Assembly: GCA_003141245.1 (NCBI GenBank) | Contig: PLLE01000013.1 | Location: 20,955 to 58,534 of the forward strand | Reading direction: 5' to 3' | DNA length: 37,580 nucleotides | From: Chloroflexota bacterium | Lineage (GTDB): Bacteria; Chloroflexota; Limnocylindria; Limnocylindrales; CSP1-4 | Part shown: piece by piece, positions 1 to 8,453 of the stretch | Position numbering within the stretch: the first letter of the stretch is position 1 | Layout of the letters: each line of letters starts with the position of its first letter | The notes under the pieces: model-generated | Database searches by the model: none | Told to the model about the DNA's origin: nothing | What the model saw: the letters and a program-made list of their open reading frames with translations, nothing else | Translations under genes and position numbers: made by a program

Positions 1-435
1 GAATTCGAGCACCTCTGCGAGGAGGCCCGCGCCGAAGGCCGAACCGCCTTCATCTCGTCGCATCAGCTGCCCGAGGTGGAGCACCTGTGCGATCGCGTCG
101 GCATCATTCGCGAGGGCCGGCTTCTGGCCGTCGAGACGATCGCGTCCCTGAAGGAGCGGGCTCTGCGCCGCCTCGAGATCGACTTTGGCGAACCGATCGG
201 GGCCGATGCCTTCTCCGGCGTGCCCGGGGTGCGGGACCTCACGGTCGACGACGGCACGTTGAGATGTACCGTCATGGGCAGCCTCGACGCGTTGATCAAG
301 ACCGCGGCCCGATACGAGGTCCGCAATCTTCGGAGCGTCGAGACCAGCCTGGAAGAGATATTCCTCGCCTACTACGGCTCCGGCGAGGTCGCCGAAACGA
401 CCGCAGGGAAGGAGGCGGGCCATGCTGCTGCATAA
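1..435 (+). CDS. ABC transporter ATP-binding protein, C-terminal fragment
   Basis: This is the 3' end of an ABC-type ATPase; the Walker A, signature and Walker B parts lie outside the window. The visible frame opens at base 1 and shows the switch (H-loop) region, FISSHQLPEVEHLCDRVGII, with the H-loop His at fragment residue 21. This is followed by the usual GRLLAVETI strand and an approximately 85-residue C-terminal domain typical of drug/antibiotic exporter ATPases paired with ABC-2 permeases. The stop (433-435) overlaps the permease start by 14 bases, so the two are probably translated together as an exporter. The substrate cannot be read from the sequence. Confidence 0.9.
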   Translation, partial: EFEHLCEEARAEGRTAFISSHQLPEVEHLCDRVGIIREGRLLAVETIASLKERALRRLEIDFGEPIGADAFSGVPGVRDLTVDDGTLRCTVMGSLDALIKTAARYEVRNLRSVETSLEEIFLAYYGSGEVAETTAGKEAGHAAA

Positions 436-1222
436 CGTCTTCACCAAGACGGTTCGCGACTTGCGCTGGCCGACCTTCTGGGTGAGCCTCGGTTGCGGCA
501 CCATGACGGCCTACTTCGCGATTCTGTTCCCCACCTATTCGAAGCTGTTCGACATGAACGCGTTGCTCGAGAAGATGGGGCCGGCCGTGAAGCTGCTCGG
601 CGCCAGCATGGGCGATGCGAGCAGTCTCATCGGCTTTCTGCACATCGAGCTGTTCTCGATGATCCTGCCCGCCGCGATCGTCGCCTTTGCCGCCGGAGTG
701 GCCAGCGGATTCACTGCGGGCGAGGAATCCCGCGGCACGATCGACGTTCTTCTGTCGTATCCGGTGTCGCGTCGCCGCATCGTCCTGGAGAAGTGGCTCG
801 CGGTCGCGCTGGGATGCGTCGTCATAGTCGTCGTCCTGTGGGTCTTCGCGCTCGTCGGCGCCGCCATCAGCGCCAGCCCGCTCCCGCCAGATCGCCTGGC
901 CGCGGCCCTGGTGATGCTGGTGCTGCTGGGTCTGGCGTTCGGGGACATCGCCCTGGCCATCTCCGCCTATACGGGCAACCGCGGCGCCGCCATCGGCGTG
1001 ACGGTCGCGCTGCTGGTGGCGATGTACCTGGTCGACGCGCTCTCCTCGATAGTGGACGGCCTCGGCGCGATCCGGCCGCTCTCGCTGTTCCGCTACTACA
1101 TGGGCGGCGACCCGCTTCGCTACGGCCTGAATCTGGGCGACGCGGCAGTGCTGGCGGCGGTCGCGGCGGCCTTCCTGGCCCTCGCCGTCGTCGCCTTCGA
1201 GCGGCGCGACCTGGCGGCCTAG
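422..1222 (+). CDS. ABC-2 type transporter permease
   Basis: A 266-residue integral membrane protein with about six hydrophobic segments and the ABC-2 feature GEESRGTIDVLLSYPVSRRR between the second and third segments, which normally contacts the partner ATPase. The C-terminus FERRDLAA is also typical of this family. The start is supported by GGAGG at 411-415, six bases before the ATG, inside the end of the ATPase gene. It forms the membrane half of an exporter with the preceding ATPase. The exported substrate is unknown. Confidence 0.9.
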   Translation: MLLHNVFTKTVRDLRWPTFWVSLGCGTMTAYFAILFPTYSKLFDMNALLEKMGPAVKLLGASMGDASSLIGFLHIELFSMILPAAIVAFAAGVASGFTAGEESRGTIDVLLSYPVSRRRIVLEKWLAVALGCVVIVVVLWVFALVGAAISASPLPPDRLAAALVMLVLLGLAFGDIALAISAYTGNRGAAIGVTVALLVAMYLVDALSSIVDGLGAIRPLSLFRYYMGGDPLRYGLNLGDAAVLAAVAAAFLALAVVAFERRDLAA

Positions 1223-1451
1223 GGTCCACAGAAAGGTCCGTTCGCCGTGCGTGCGGGCCTCTCTCGTATACGTCTCGCAACCCTGCCACAACCCGCGATT
1301 GCGCTCAAGGCAACCGGGCCGCAGCAGAACCGCTCCCTGGCCAGTACTGATTCCCGCTCCCCCATCCGGGATGCTCCCCTTACGCACGGCAGCCGACGGT
1401 GGATCGTTGACCGGAGGCGAGATCCGACCGTGCGCGGACAGGAGGAGCACG

Positions 1452-2996
1452 ATGGCCGCCGCGCCAGGGACCGAAATGAAGCGCACCCTGACGATGACCG
1501 GGCTGACGATCAACGCCATGGCGCTGATTGCGCCCGGCGCGTTTCTCTGGACGACGTTCCAGGCGCAGGTCGTTCAGCAGAATGGCGGTCTCACCACCGC
1601 GTTCGACATGGTTCCGGGACTCTTGTTCGTTCTGGGTCTCGCATTCCTCACGGCCTTCTCATACGCCGAGCTGTCGAACATATATCCGGAGGCCGGTGCC
1701 GGATCCTCCTATTACTTCGCCGAGGCCGCCTTCCTCGAGAGAGAGGAGGCCGTCCACTACAAGTTCGCCAGACTGGCGAAGTTCGTCGTAGGTTGGGTCT
1801 CTCACCTGTACTACTGGATCTACCCGGGAATCATGGTCGGCTTCACCGCGATCCTGCTCGTGTACATCATGAGCCTGTTCGGCGTCACGCTGAATCAGCC
1901 GGCCGAAGTCGGAGCGGCGTTCCTGTTCTCCGGGATCGTCGGGCTGATCGCCTATCGCGGCATCTCCGGATCCACGATGACGGCCATCGTTATCAACGCC
2001 ATCCAGCTCACCGCGCTCGTCGGGTTCGCGGTCCTGGCAATTGCCTTCCGACTCACGCATCCGGACGTTGGCTACGCTCACTCGAGCGTCGCTTCGGTGG
2101 TCCTGCCGCACAACTTCACGAACGTTCTCTTCCAGGGCACGATCGCGATCCTCCTCTTGGTCGGGTTTGAGTCGGTCACGGCGCTCGGTGCCGAGGCGAT
2201 CAACCCCAAGCGCGACGTCCGGCGTGCCGTCCTGCTCTCGCTCGCGATCCAGGGCGCCGTCGCCTACGTCATCGAGTACGTCGCGGCCAACTTCCTCGTC
2301 AACAGCAGCGTCACCGCGACCGACGCGAGCGGCAAGGCCGTCTCCGGCTACGGGGCCGCGGCCGCCTCGTCGGCCCCGATCGGCGACATGGTGCGTTTCA
2401 TCGGCGACACGATGTTGGGCGGGACCGGCGTCGCTCTGGTCCTGATCCTGGCCGTCAGCGTCCTGATCGCCCTCATCGGCACGACTCTGGCGTGCCTCAA
2501 CACCGGCGTCCGCATCACTTACGTGATGGGCCGTGACAAGGAGGTCCCGGGCCTGCTGGGCATGCTCCATTTCCGCCATGCGACTCCGCACTACGGCGTG
2601 ATCGCCCTCGCGATCATCTCGGCAGTCCTGGGCGGATACGCCGTCCTCTCGGCCGACAACCTGCTCCAGATCACGCTTGCCTCCAACACTGGAACCTTCC
2701 TGGTCTACGGCATGACCAATGCGCTGGTCCTGGTGGCCTTCGGCAGGCGGCACCGCAGAAACGTCCTCAAGCACGTGATCATCCCCGTGGCCGGACTGGT
2801 GGCGAACATCGCGATGCTCGGGGCGGTCGTCGTCATGAGCGTCTCGGCCGGCGGATCGACCCAGACCGACACGCTGATCGCCCTGGGGGCGGTGGTCGTC
2901 TGGATCATCGTCGGAGCCATCTGGCTCGTCTTCAACTCGGCCTCAACCCAGACCAGCCTGCTGGTCAAACCGCAGACCGCGAGCCCGGAGCGGTAG
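1452..2996 (+). CDS. APC-superfamily amino acid/amine permease
   Basis: A 514-residue membrane protein with about twelve hydrophobic segments. The N-terminal helix TINAMALIAPGAFLWTTFQA, the FESVTALGAEAINPKRDVRR loop and the GVRITYVMGRDKEVP loop are characteristic of amino acid-polyamine-organocation permeases. The frame is open further upstream (from 1251), but the ATG at 1452 has a strong ribosome site, GGAGGAG at 1441-1447, and starts where family similarity begins. The 229 bases before it hold no other gene and probably contain the promoter. Downstream lie a kinase/phosphatase pair and a glutamine-synthetase-family enzyme, which suggests uptake of a nitrogenous substrate; that is inference. 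Confidence 0.88.
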   Translation: MAAAPGTEMKRTLTMTGLTINAMALIAPGAFLWTTFQAQVVQQNGGLTTAFDMVPGLLFVLGLAFLTAFSYAELSNIYPEAGAGSSYYFAEAAFLEREEAVHYKFARLAKFVVGWVSHLYYWIYPGIMVGFTAILLVYIMSLFGVTLNQPAEVGAAFLFSGIVGLIAYRGISGSTMTAIVINAIQLTALVGFAVLAIAFRLTHPDVGYAHSSVASVVLPHNFTNVLFQGTIAILLLVGFESVTALGAEAINPKRDVRRAVLLSLAIQGAVAYVIEYVAANFLVNSSVTATDASGKAVSGYGAAAASSAPIGDMVRFIGDTMLGGTGVALVLILAVSVLIALIGTTLACLNTGVRITYVMGRDKEVPGLLGMLHFRHATPHYGVIALAIISAVLGGYAVLSADNLLQITLASNTGTFLVYGMTNALVLVAFGRRHRRNVLKHVIIPVAGLVANIAMLGAVVVMSVSAGGSTQTDTLIALGAVVVWIIVGAIWLVFNSASTQTSLLVKPQTASPER

Positions 2997-3041
2997 CCGC
3001 CGGAGGAAGCCGAATCTGATGTCAGCTTCGTCGCCAGACAG

Positions 3042-3902
3042 ATGCAAGCCGTGACCACGGCGCTGGCCGTGGAGTACGCGGGTCTGTCCGTCTCGGGCCA
3101 CGTCCGGGACCATAACGAGGACCGGCTCGGCTGGGCAGCCCTCGACGGCGACTCGGCCTTCGTAATGCCGCCGGTGGACTACACCCTTGCTCAGGCGGTC
3201 GCCACCTCGGGGCAGGGCCTGATATTCGCCGTGGCTGACGGCCTCGGCGGATACGGCGGCGGAGAGGTGGCCTCCGGGATGGCCGTCGAGGCCTGCCTCG
3301 ACCACACCCAGCGGAACGTGGACGGCAGCGGGCGTCTGTCCGGAATCCTGCGCGGAGCCTTCTATCGGGCCAACCAGGCGATCTTCGACGCCGCGCTCGG
3401 CGGCCGCGGGGGCCGGAAGATGCAGTCCACTCTCAGCGCTCTGGCGATCACGCCCGGCGAGGCGCACCTTGCCCACGTCGGCGACAGCCGCGTCTACCGC
3501 CGTCATCACGGCGAACTGGAGATTCTGACCGCCGACCACAGCCAGGTCATGGAGCTGCTCCGCCTGCACATCATCACGCCCGAGCAGGCCGTCGACCATC
3601 CTGCCCGCTACGCGCTCACAAGATCGGTCGGCGGCGACATCACCGTTCGGGTCGACGTCCGGACGGAGCGCCTCGACTCCGACGACTCGTTCCTGCTCTG
3701 CTCGGACGGGCTGTGGAGCAACGTCACGGCGAGCGAGATCGTGGAGGCGCTGGCTCACTCGCCCGCGGAAGCCAGCGAGCGGCTGGTGAAGCTCGCCCTC
3801 GACCGCGGCGGCGACGATAATGCGACAGCCATGGTCATCCGCGTGCGCGAGGCCGGGCTGCGGCCCGAAGCGCCGCAGGGGTGGCGGAGGTTGTTCTCGT
3901 GA
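3042..3902 (+). CDS. PP2C-family Ser/Thr protein phosphatase (PrpC/Stp type)
   Basis: A 286-residue soluble metal-dependent phosphatase. The PP2C motifs appear in order: RDHNEDR (residues 22-28), VADGLGGYGGGE (64-75) with the metal-binding Asp66, GDSRVYR (147-153), LCSDGLW (219-225) with Asp222, and GGDDNATAMV (256-265) with the C-terminal metal Asp. All the metal-binding acids expected for activity are visible. The start ATG lacks a strong ribosome site; GTG at 3051 is an alternative. The stop overlaps the kinase GTG start (GTGA at 3899-3902), so the phosphatase probably reverses phosphorylation by the kinase next door. Confidence 0.92.
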   Translation: MQAVTTALAVEYAGLSVSGHVRDHNEDRLGWAALDGDSAFVMPPVDYTLAQAVATSGQGLIFAVADGLGGYGGGEVASGMAVEACLDHTQRNVDGSGRLSGILRGAFYRANQAIFDAALGGRGGRKMQSTLSALAITPGEAHLAHVGDSRVYRRHHGELEILTADHSQVMELLRLHIITPEQAVDHPARYALTRSVGGDITVRVDVRTERLDSDDSFLLCSDGLWSNVTASEIVEALAHSPAEASERLVKLALDRGGDDNATAMVIRVREAGLRPEAPQGWRRLFS

Positions 3903-4888
3903 CCACGAATGAGCTGCAGCCGGGCGCGAAACTCGACCAGTTCACGATCGTCAAGCCGATCGGCCACGGGGCCTACAGCGACGTCTTCCTGGCCGAGGAT
4001 CCGAGCGGCCATCAGGTCGTCCTGAAGTGCCCCCATGAGTCGATCATGGGCGACGTCTCGACCTTCGACCGCTTCCGGCGCGAGCTGGAGATCTCCCGCC
4101 ACCTCCATCACCCGGGGATCCAGCGCTCGCTCGAGTTCACGACCGACCGCAGTCGGCCGTATCTGGTGATGGAGTACGTCGAGGGCGAGACGCTGCGCGC
4201 CTACATGACCCGCGAGAAGCGCCTCTCGGTCGACCAGGCGGTCGACTTCGGCCGGCAGCTGGCGGCGGCGATGGCCTACGCCCACTCGCAGGGGGTCTTC
4301 CATCGCGACCTCAAGCCCGAGAACATCCTGGTGACTCCGGACGGGCGGCTGGTCGTCACCGACTTCGGCGTGGCCCTGATGGCCGGCGCCCGAAGGCTCA
4401 CCTGGCGCTGGTTCTCGACCGCCCTGGGCACGCCCGACTACATGTCACCCGAACAGATCCAGGGCAAACGCGGCGACGCCAGGACCGACGTCTACGCCAT
4501 CGGCGTCATGCTCTTCGAGATGCTTGCGGGGCGCGTGCCCTGGGAGGGCGACAATGCCCTCTCGGTCATGAGCCAGCATCTGAACGCGCCGGTTCCGGCG
4601 CTCCACGAGCTCAACGCAGCGGTGCCGCCGCCGATCGAGGGGATCGTGCGCAAGTGCCTGCGCAAGATCCAAGACGAACGCTACGAAGACGCCGCCTCGC
4701 TCGAGAGCGACCTCGAGCGCTGGCGGGACTTGCCGCTGTCCCAGTTCATCTTCGGCAACGAGGCGCCGGTGGCCCGTGCCTCCGACCAGAAGCTGATCCT
4801 GCTCGTCGTCGGGATCAGCGCCGGCTTCCTCGCCGCAAGCATTCTCTTCGTCCTGATCGCCTACCTTCTCGTCCACGCCCACGCATAG
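3899..4888 (+). CDS. Membrane-anchored Ser/Thr protein kinase (PknB/Hanks type)
   Basis: A 329-residue kinase with a cytoplasmic catalytic domain and one C-terminal transmembrane helix (about residues 300-325) followed by a very short tail, so it has no extracellular sensor domain. Visible motifs are the Gly-rich loop GHGAYSDVF (22-30), the ATP-anchoring Lys43 in VVLK, HRDLKPEN (135-142), DFG (155-157) and the activation-segment end GTPDYMSPEQ. The GTG at 3899 is preferred because GGAGG lies at 3886-3890 and it overlaps the phosphatase stop. A GTG at 3881 is also in frame. Linked to PP2C as a reversible phosphorylation module. Possible substrates include the flanking permease or the glutamine-synthetase homologue (inference). 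Confidence 0.92.
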   Translation: MTTNELQPGAKLDQFTIVKPIGHGAYSDVFLAEDPSGHQVVLKCPHESIMGDVSTFDRFRRELEISRHLHHPGIQRSLEFTTDRSRPYLVMEYVEGETLRAYMTREKRLSVDQAVDFGRQLAAAMAYAHSQGVFHRDLKPENILVTPDGRLVVTDFGVALMAGARRLTWRWFSTALGTPDYMSPEQIQGKRGDARTDVYAIGVMLFEMLAGRVPWEGDNALSVMSQHLNAPVPALHELNAAVPPPIEGIVRKCLRKIQDERYEDAASLESDLERWRDLPLSQFIFGNEAPVARASDQKLILLVVGISAGFLAASILFVLIAYLLVHAHA

Positions 4889-4924
4889 CCGCGCGAACGC
4901 CCACGACCGCGCGGGAGGAACGAA

Positions 4925-6391
4925 ATGCCCGACAGAACCGGACCCAAGCCATACGAGGGGAAACCCTCGGCGCGACGCTCGAATGGAGGCGGCACTGGAG
5001 CGGCCGCCGACGATGCCGGCACGAACGACGACGGCAACGGCAGCCTGACCGATCTGGACCGTCGAACGGTCGATCGGCTGGTCGGCGCCGCCCGAGAAGC
5101 CCGAGTCGAACAGATCGAGCTCCAGTTCGCGGACGTGACGGGCGCGGTCAAGACCGTGGCGGTCCCGGCCCGACGCCTGGCCCATGTCCTATCTGCGGGT
5201 GAGTGGTTCGACGGATCGGCGGTGGAGGGGCTGGCTCGCGAGGTCGAGTCGGACATGTACCTGCGCCCCGACCCGTCCACTTTCTCGATTCTGGGGCCGG
5301 CGGCGGGAGTGCCCTGCGCCAGGCTGATCTGCGAGGTCGTCACGCCTACCGGCGAGCCGTACCCTGGCGACGGCCGGGCCGTGCTCCGCTCGCTCCTGGA
5401 GCAGGCCGAGTCGGCCGGGCTCAACTACCTCGTGGCGCCCGAGATCGAGTTCTTCCTATTCCCCCTCGGCGACGACGTGGAGCCGCTTCCCGACGACCCG
5501 AGCAGCTACTTCGAGCGAGCGCGCGGGCGATCGCGCCAGGTCGAGCTGGAGATCGTCGCCAGCCTGGAGGCGATGGGGATCCGCATCGAGTCGAGCCATC
5601 ACGAAGTCGCGAGCGGACAGTTCGAGCTGGACCTGCCGATGCTGCCGGCCCTGGTCGCCGCCGATACCGTCACAACGCTCAAGCTCGCGGTCAAGGAGCT
5701 GGCTCGCGAACGCGGGATGCAGGCAACCTTCATGCCCAAGCCGCTTGCCGGCGCCGCCGGGTCCGGGATGCACACCCACCAGGTCCTGGTAGACCGCGCC
5801 GGCCGCAGCGTCTTCGACGACCCGGAGGCGGACTACGGCCTCTCGGCCGTCGCCCGGGCCTTTGCCGCGGGTCAGCTGGAGCACGCTCCGGGGCTGTGCG
5901 CCCTGGTCGCTCCGCTGGTCAACTCGTACAAGCGGCTCGTGCCCGGATACGAGGCCCCGGTCGCCGGCAGCTGGGGGCGCCACAGCCGATCCGCCTTGAT
6001 TCGCGTCCCCGCCCAGGTCCGCCAGGAGAATCCGCCGGCCGATATCTTCGAGACGCGCCTGGAGCTGCGTCTCCCCGATCCCAGCTGCAACCCGTACCTG
6101 GCATTCACGGCGATGCTCGCCGCGGGCCTGGACGGAATCGATCGGGGCTGCGAGCTCGGGCCGCCGCTGGAGGAAGTCGAGCATGGCTTTGGCGGCGGCC
6201 ACAGCCTGACGCGGCCGCTCCCCGCTTCCCTCGGCGAGGCGCTGGCCGCCCTGGAGGACGACGACGTCATGATCTCCGCCCTCGGAAGCGAACTCCTCGC
6301 CCTATTCCGCTCGGCCAAGGCGCTCGAATGGGAGGCCTATCGCCGCCAGGTCACACCCTGGGAGCTGGGCGCCTACTTCCAACGCGCCTAA
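4925..6391 (+). CDS. Glutamine synthetase family protein (GSI-like, possibly gamma-glutamyl-amine ligase)
   Basis: A 488-residue ligase of the type I glutamine synthetase fold. Conserved elements include WFDGSAVEG (94-102), the metal-binding EIEFFLF (173-179), HHEVASGQFELD (225-236), FMPKPLAGAAGSGMHTH (269-285), NSYKRLVPGYEAP (333-345) and RLELRLPDPSCNPYLAF (378-394). The first 40 residues are a Gly/Asp/Asn-rich extension absent from ordinary GlnA and probably disordered. No NLY-type adenylylation loop is seen between residues 395 and 440. The enzyme may therefore be a GlnA paralogue acting on amines rather than ammonia, which would fit the nearby permease, but specificity is not proven. GGAGG at 4914-4918 supports the start. 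Confidence 0.88.
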   Translation: MPDRTGPKPYEGKPSARRSNGGGTGAAADDAGTNDDGNGSLTDLDRRTVDRLVGAAREARVEQIELQFADVTGAVKTVAVPARRLAHVLSAGEWFDGSAVEGLAREVESDMYLRPDPSTFSILGPAAGVPCARLICEVVTPTGEPYPGDGRAVLRSLLEQAESAGLNYLVAPEIEFFLFPLGDDVEPLPDDPSSYFERARGRSRQVELEIVASLEAMGIRIESSHHEVASGQFELDLPMLPALVAADTVTTLKLAVKELARERGMQATFMPKPLAGAAGSGMHTHQVLVDRAGRSVFDDPEADYGLSAVARAFAAGQLEHAPGLCALVAPLVNSYKRLVPGYEAPVAGSWGRHSRSALIRVPAQVRQENPPADIFETRLELRLPDPSCNPYLAFTAMLAAGLDGIDRGCELGPPLEEVEHGFGGGHSLTRPLPASLGEALAALEDDDVMISALGSELLALFRSAKALEWEAYRRQVTPWELGAYFQRA

Positions 6392-6448
6392 GCCCGGGTC
6401 TGGCGGTTGCGCGCGCGCCCCGGATGGAGCGTCGGGGGTAACCTTGCA

Positions 6449-6462
6449 GCCGACAAGTCGGC
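6449..6462. promoter_or_regulatory. Perfect palindrome upstream of xylulokinase, possible operator
   Basis: GCCGAC-AA-GTCGGC is a six-base perfect inverted repeat with a two-base centre, 27 bases before the xylulokinase GTG and close to its GGAGG ribosome site (6480-6484). The position suits a repressor operator. No regulator gene is adjacent, so this is only a candidate. Confidence 0.3.
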
Positions 6463-6489
6463 GGCCGTGGGGCCAGTTCGGAGGTATGG

Positions 6490-7977
6490 GTGCGCGTCTC
6501 TATCGGGATCGACCTTGGATCATCGCGGGTGAAGCTTCTCGCCCTGGACGAGGAGGGCAACGCCCTGGGCGTGACGATGGCCTCGTACGCGACAGAGGCG
6601 CGCCAGCCCGGCTATGCCGAACAGAACCCCGATCGGTGGTGGGACGCCCTGCGGCTGGCTATGTCGGAGCTGCTGTCGCGCCCGGCCCTGCGCGGCGCAG
6701 ATGTGGTTGGACTCGGACTGACCGGCCAGATGCACAGCGCGGTCTTCCTCGATGCCGCCGGCGCGCCGGTTCGGCCGGCCCTGATGTGGTCGGACGGTCG
6801 GGCGGAAGCCGAGACCGCCGAGATCGAGAAGCGGATTCCGCGCGAGGAGCTGGTCGCCCGGACCGGCAACCGATCGAACGTCAGCTTCACGGCGCCGAAG
6901 ATAATGTGGGTCGCCGCCCACGAGCCCGAGGTCTTCGCCCGGACGCGCTGGATCGTTCAGCCGAAGGACGCGCTGCGAGCGCGGCTCACCGGCAAGGTGG
7001 CGAGCGACGTCTCGGACGCCTCGGCGACGCTCCTCTTCGACCTCAAGGCCCGAACCTGGGCGCGCGACATCTGCGAACGGCTCGGGATCGACGCCAAGCT
7101 GCTGCCGCCGCTCATGGAATCGGAATCCAAAGCCGGAGCCCTGCGCGAAGACGCCGCCCGGGTGCTCGGCTTGCCGGCCGGGATCGCTGTGGCCATGGGC
7201 GGGGCCGACGCCCCGGCCGCCGCGCTGGGCCTGGGTCTGGCGCGCGAAGCCGACACGAACGGCACGGTGCTGATCTCGCTCGGCACGGGCGGCCAGGTGC
7301 TGGCGCCGGTGGCGGAGCCGCGAGTGGACGCGGAGGGTCGCCTGCACGGCCTGTGCCACGTGGTGCCAGGCGAGTGGTGTGTCATGGCAGCGATCCTCTC
7401 GGCCGCGGCGGCGCTCGACTGGGTCGTGCGCCTGCTCCGACCCGACGACCCCAACGGCCGCCGCGAACTGCTCGCGGCCGCGGCAAGGGTCCCGGCCGGC
7501 AGCGACGGCGTGCTGTTCCTGCCATACCTGCGGGGCGAGCGGACGCCGCACTTCGACCCGTCGGCGCGCGGGGCGCTCGTGGGACTGCGCGTCAGCCACG
7601 GCCCCGCGGAGATGACCCGGGCGGTTCTCGAGGGAGTGGCTTTCGCCCTCGCCGAGGGGCTCGATCTGATGCGCGGCGTCGGCATCAATCCGACCTCGGG
7701 TGTGGTCGCGGGCGGGGGCGTCAATCGCCTGTGGCAGCAGATCATCGCCGATGTGTTGGACCTGCCGGTCGCGCTCGGGGCCACGGAACACGGATCGGCC
7801 CGGGGCGCGGCGCTGCTCGGCGCCGTTGCCGGCGGCGTCATTCCTTCCACCACGCGGGGAGTTCCGCCGCTACCTGCCGACACGCGCCTGATGGAGCCCG
7901 ACCAAGCGAACGTCCAGCTCTACGCCGGCATCTCCGCCACCTACCGCGAGCTCTACGGCCGCCTGCCGCGCCGCTGA
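6490..7977 (+). CDS. xylB: Xylulokinase-like FGGY carbohydrate kinase
   Basis: A 495-residue cytoplasmic sugar kinase, the usual length for xylulokinase, which phosphorylates D-xylulose with ATP. Visible features are the phosphate-1 loop GIDLGSSRVK (residues 6-15), the xylulokinase-type TGQMH (78-82), the likely catalytic base Asp239 in GGADAPAAALG, and the C-terminal nucleotide-site signature VAGGGVNRLWQQIIADVL. The start is a GTG with GGAGG at 6480-6484. No xylose isomerase or sugar transporter is adjacent, so the in vivo substrate may be another ketose or polyol. The symbol follows the closest family rather than proof. Confidence 0.85.
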   Translation: MRVSIGIDLGSSRVKLLALDEEGNALGVTMASYATEARQPGYAEQNPDRWWDALRLAMSELLSRPALRGADVVGLGLTGQMHSAVFLDAAGAPVRPALMWSDGRAEAETAEIEKRIPREELVARTGNRSNVSFTAPKIMWVAAHEPEVFARTRWIVQPKDALRARLTGKVASDVSDASATLLFDLKARTWARDICERLGIDAKLLPPLMESESKAGALREDAARVLGLPAGIAVAMGGADAPAAALGLGLAREADTNGTVLISLGTGGQVLAPVAEPRVDAEGRLHGLCHVVPGEWCVMAAILSAAAALDWVVRLLRPDDPNGRRELLAAAARVPAGSDGVLFLPYLRGERTPHFDPSARGALVGLRVSHGPAEMTRAVLEGVAFALAEGLDLMRGVGINPTSGVVAGGGVNRLWQQIIADVLDLPVALGATEHGSARGAALLGAVAGGVIPSTTRGVPPLPADTRLMEPDQANVQLYAGISATYRELYGRLPRR

Positions 7978-7992
7978 ACGACCAGAGGTTCC

Positions 7993-8424
7993 ATGACCGG
8001 CCCGGACCCCCGCTTCGCCAATTTGAACGCAACAGTCGTCGAGGATTTCCGGGCCCACGGAGGCCGGATAAGCGCCGGACCCTTCGCCGGTCGCCCCGTG
8101 CTGCTTCTCACCACCACCGGCGCGAAGACAGACGAGCCGCACCTGGCGCCGCTCGTCTACTCCCGTGACGGGGACCGCCTCGTGATCGTCGGCTCGAAGG
8201 CCGGCGCGCCGGTTCACCCGGCCTGGTATCTGAACCTGATGGCGAACCCCATCGTGAGAGTCGAAGTCGGCGGGGAGACATTCCAGGCTCGAGCCACGGT
8301 GGCGGAGGGCAACGAGCGCGATCGCCTCTACGCCCAGCACGCGGTCCAGCATCCCACCTTCGTCGAGTACCAGAAGCGGACTGCGCGCCGCATTCCGGTG
8401 ATCGTGCTGGAACGCCTCCGCTAA
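7993..8424 (+). CDS. Deazaflavin (F420)-dependent nitroreductase/quinone reductase family protein (DDN-like)
   Basis: A 143-residue protein of the split beta-barrel DDN family. The core is RPVLLLTTTGAKTDEPHLAP (residues 34-53), then VYSRDGDRLVIVGSKAGAP and HPAWYLNLMANPIV, where family members bind the F420 phosphate tail and isoalloxazine ring. Family members reduce quinones or nitro compounds with F420H2. AGAGG at 7984-7988 precedes the ATG, and the gene follows the kinase by 15 bases, so it may be co-transcribed. Together with the LLM oxidoreductase at 33124-34029 it suggests that the organism makes coenzyme F420. The exact substrate is unknown. Confidence 0.87.
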   Translation: MTGPDPRFANLNATVVEDFRAHGGRISAGPFAGRPVLLLTTTGAKTDEPHLAPLVYSRDGDRLVIVGSKAGAPVHPAWYLNLMANPIVRVEVGGETFQARATVAEGNERDRLYAQHAVQHPTFVEYQKRTARRIPVIVLERLR

Positions 8425-8453
8425 GTCGAGCTCGCGCCGCCTGCCCGCCGAAC

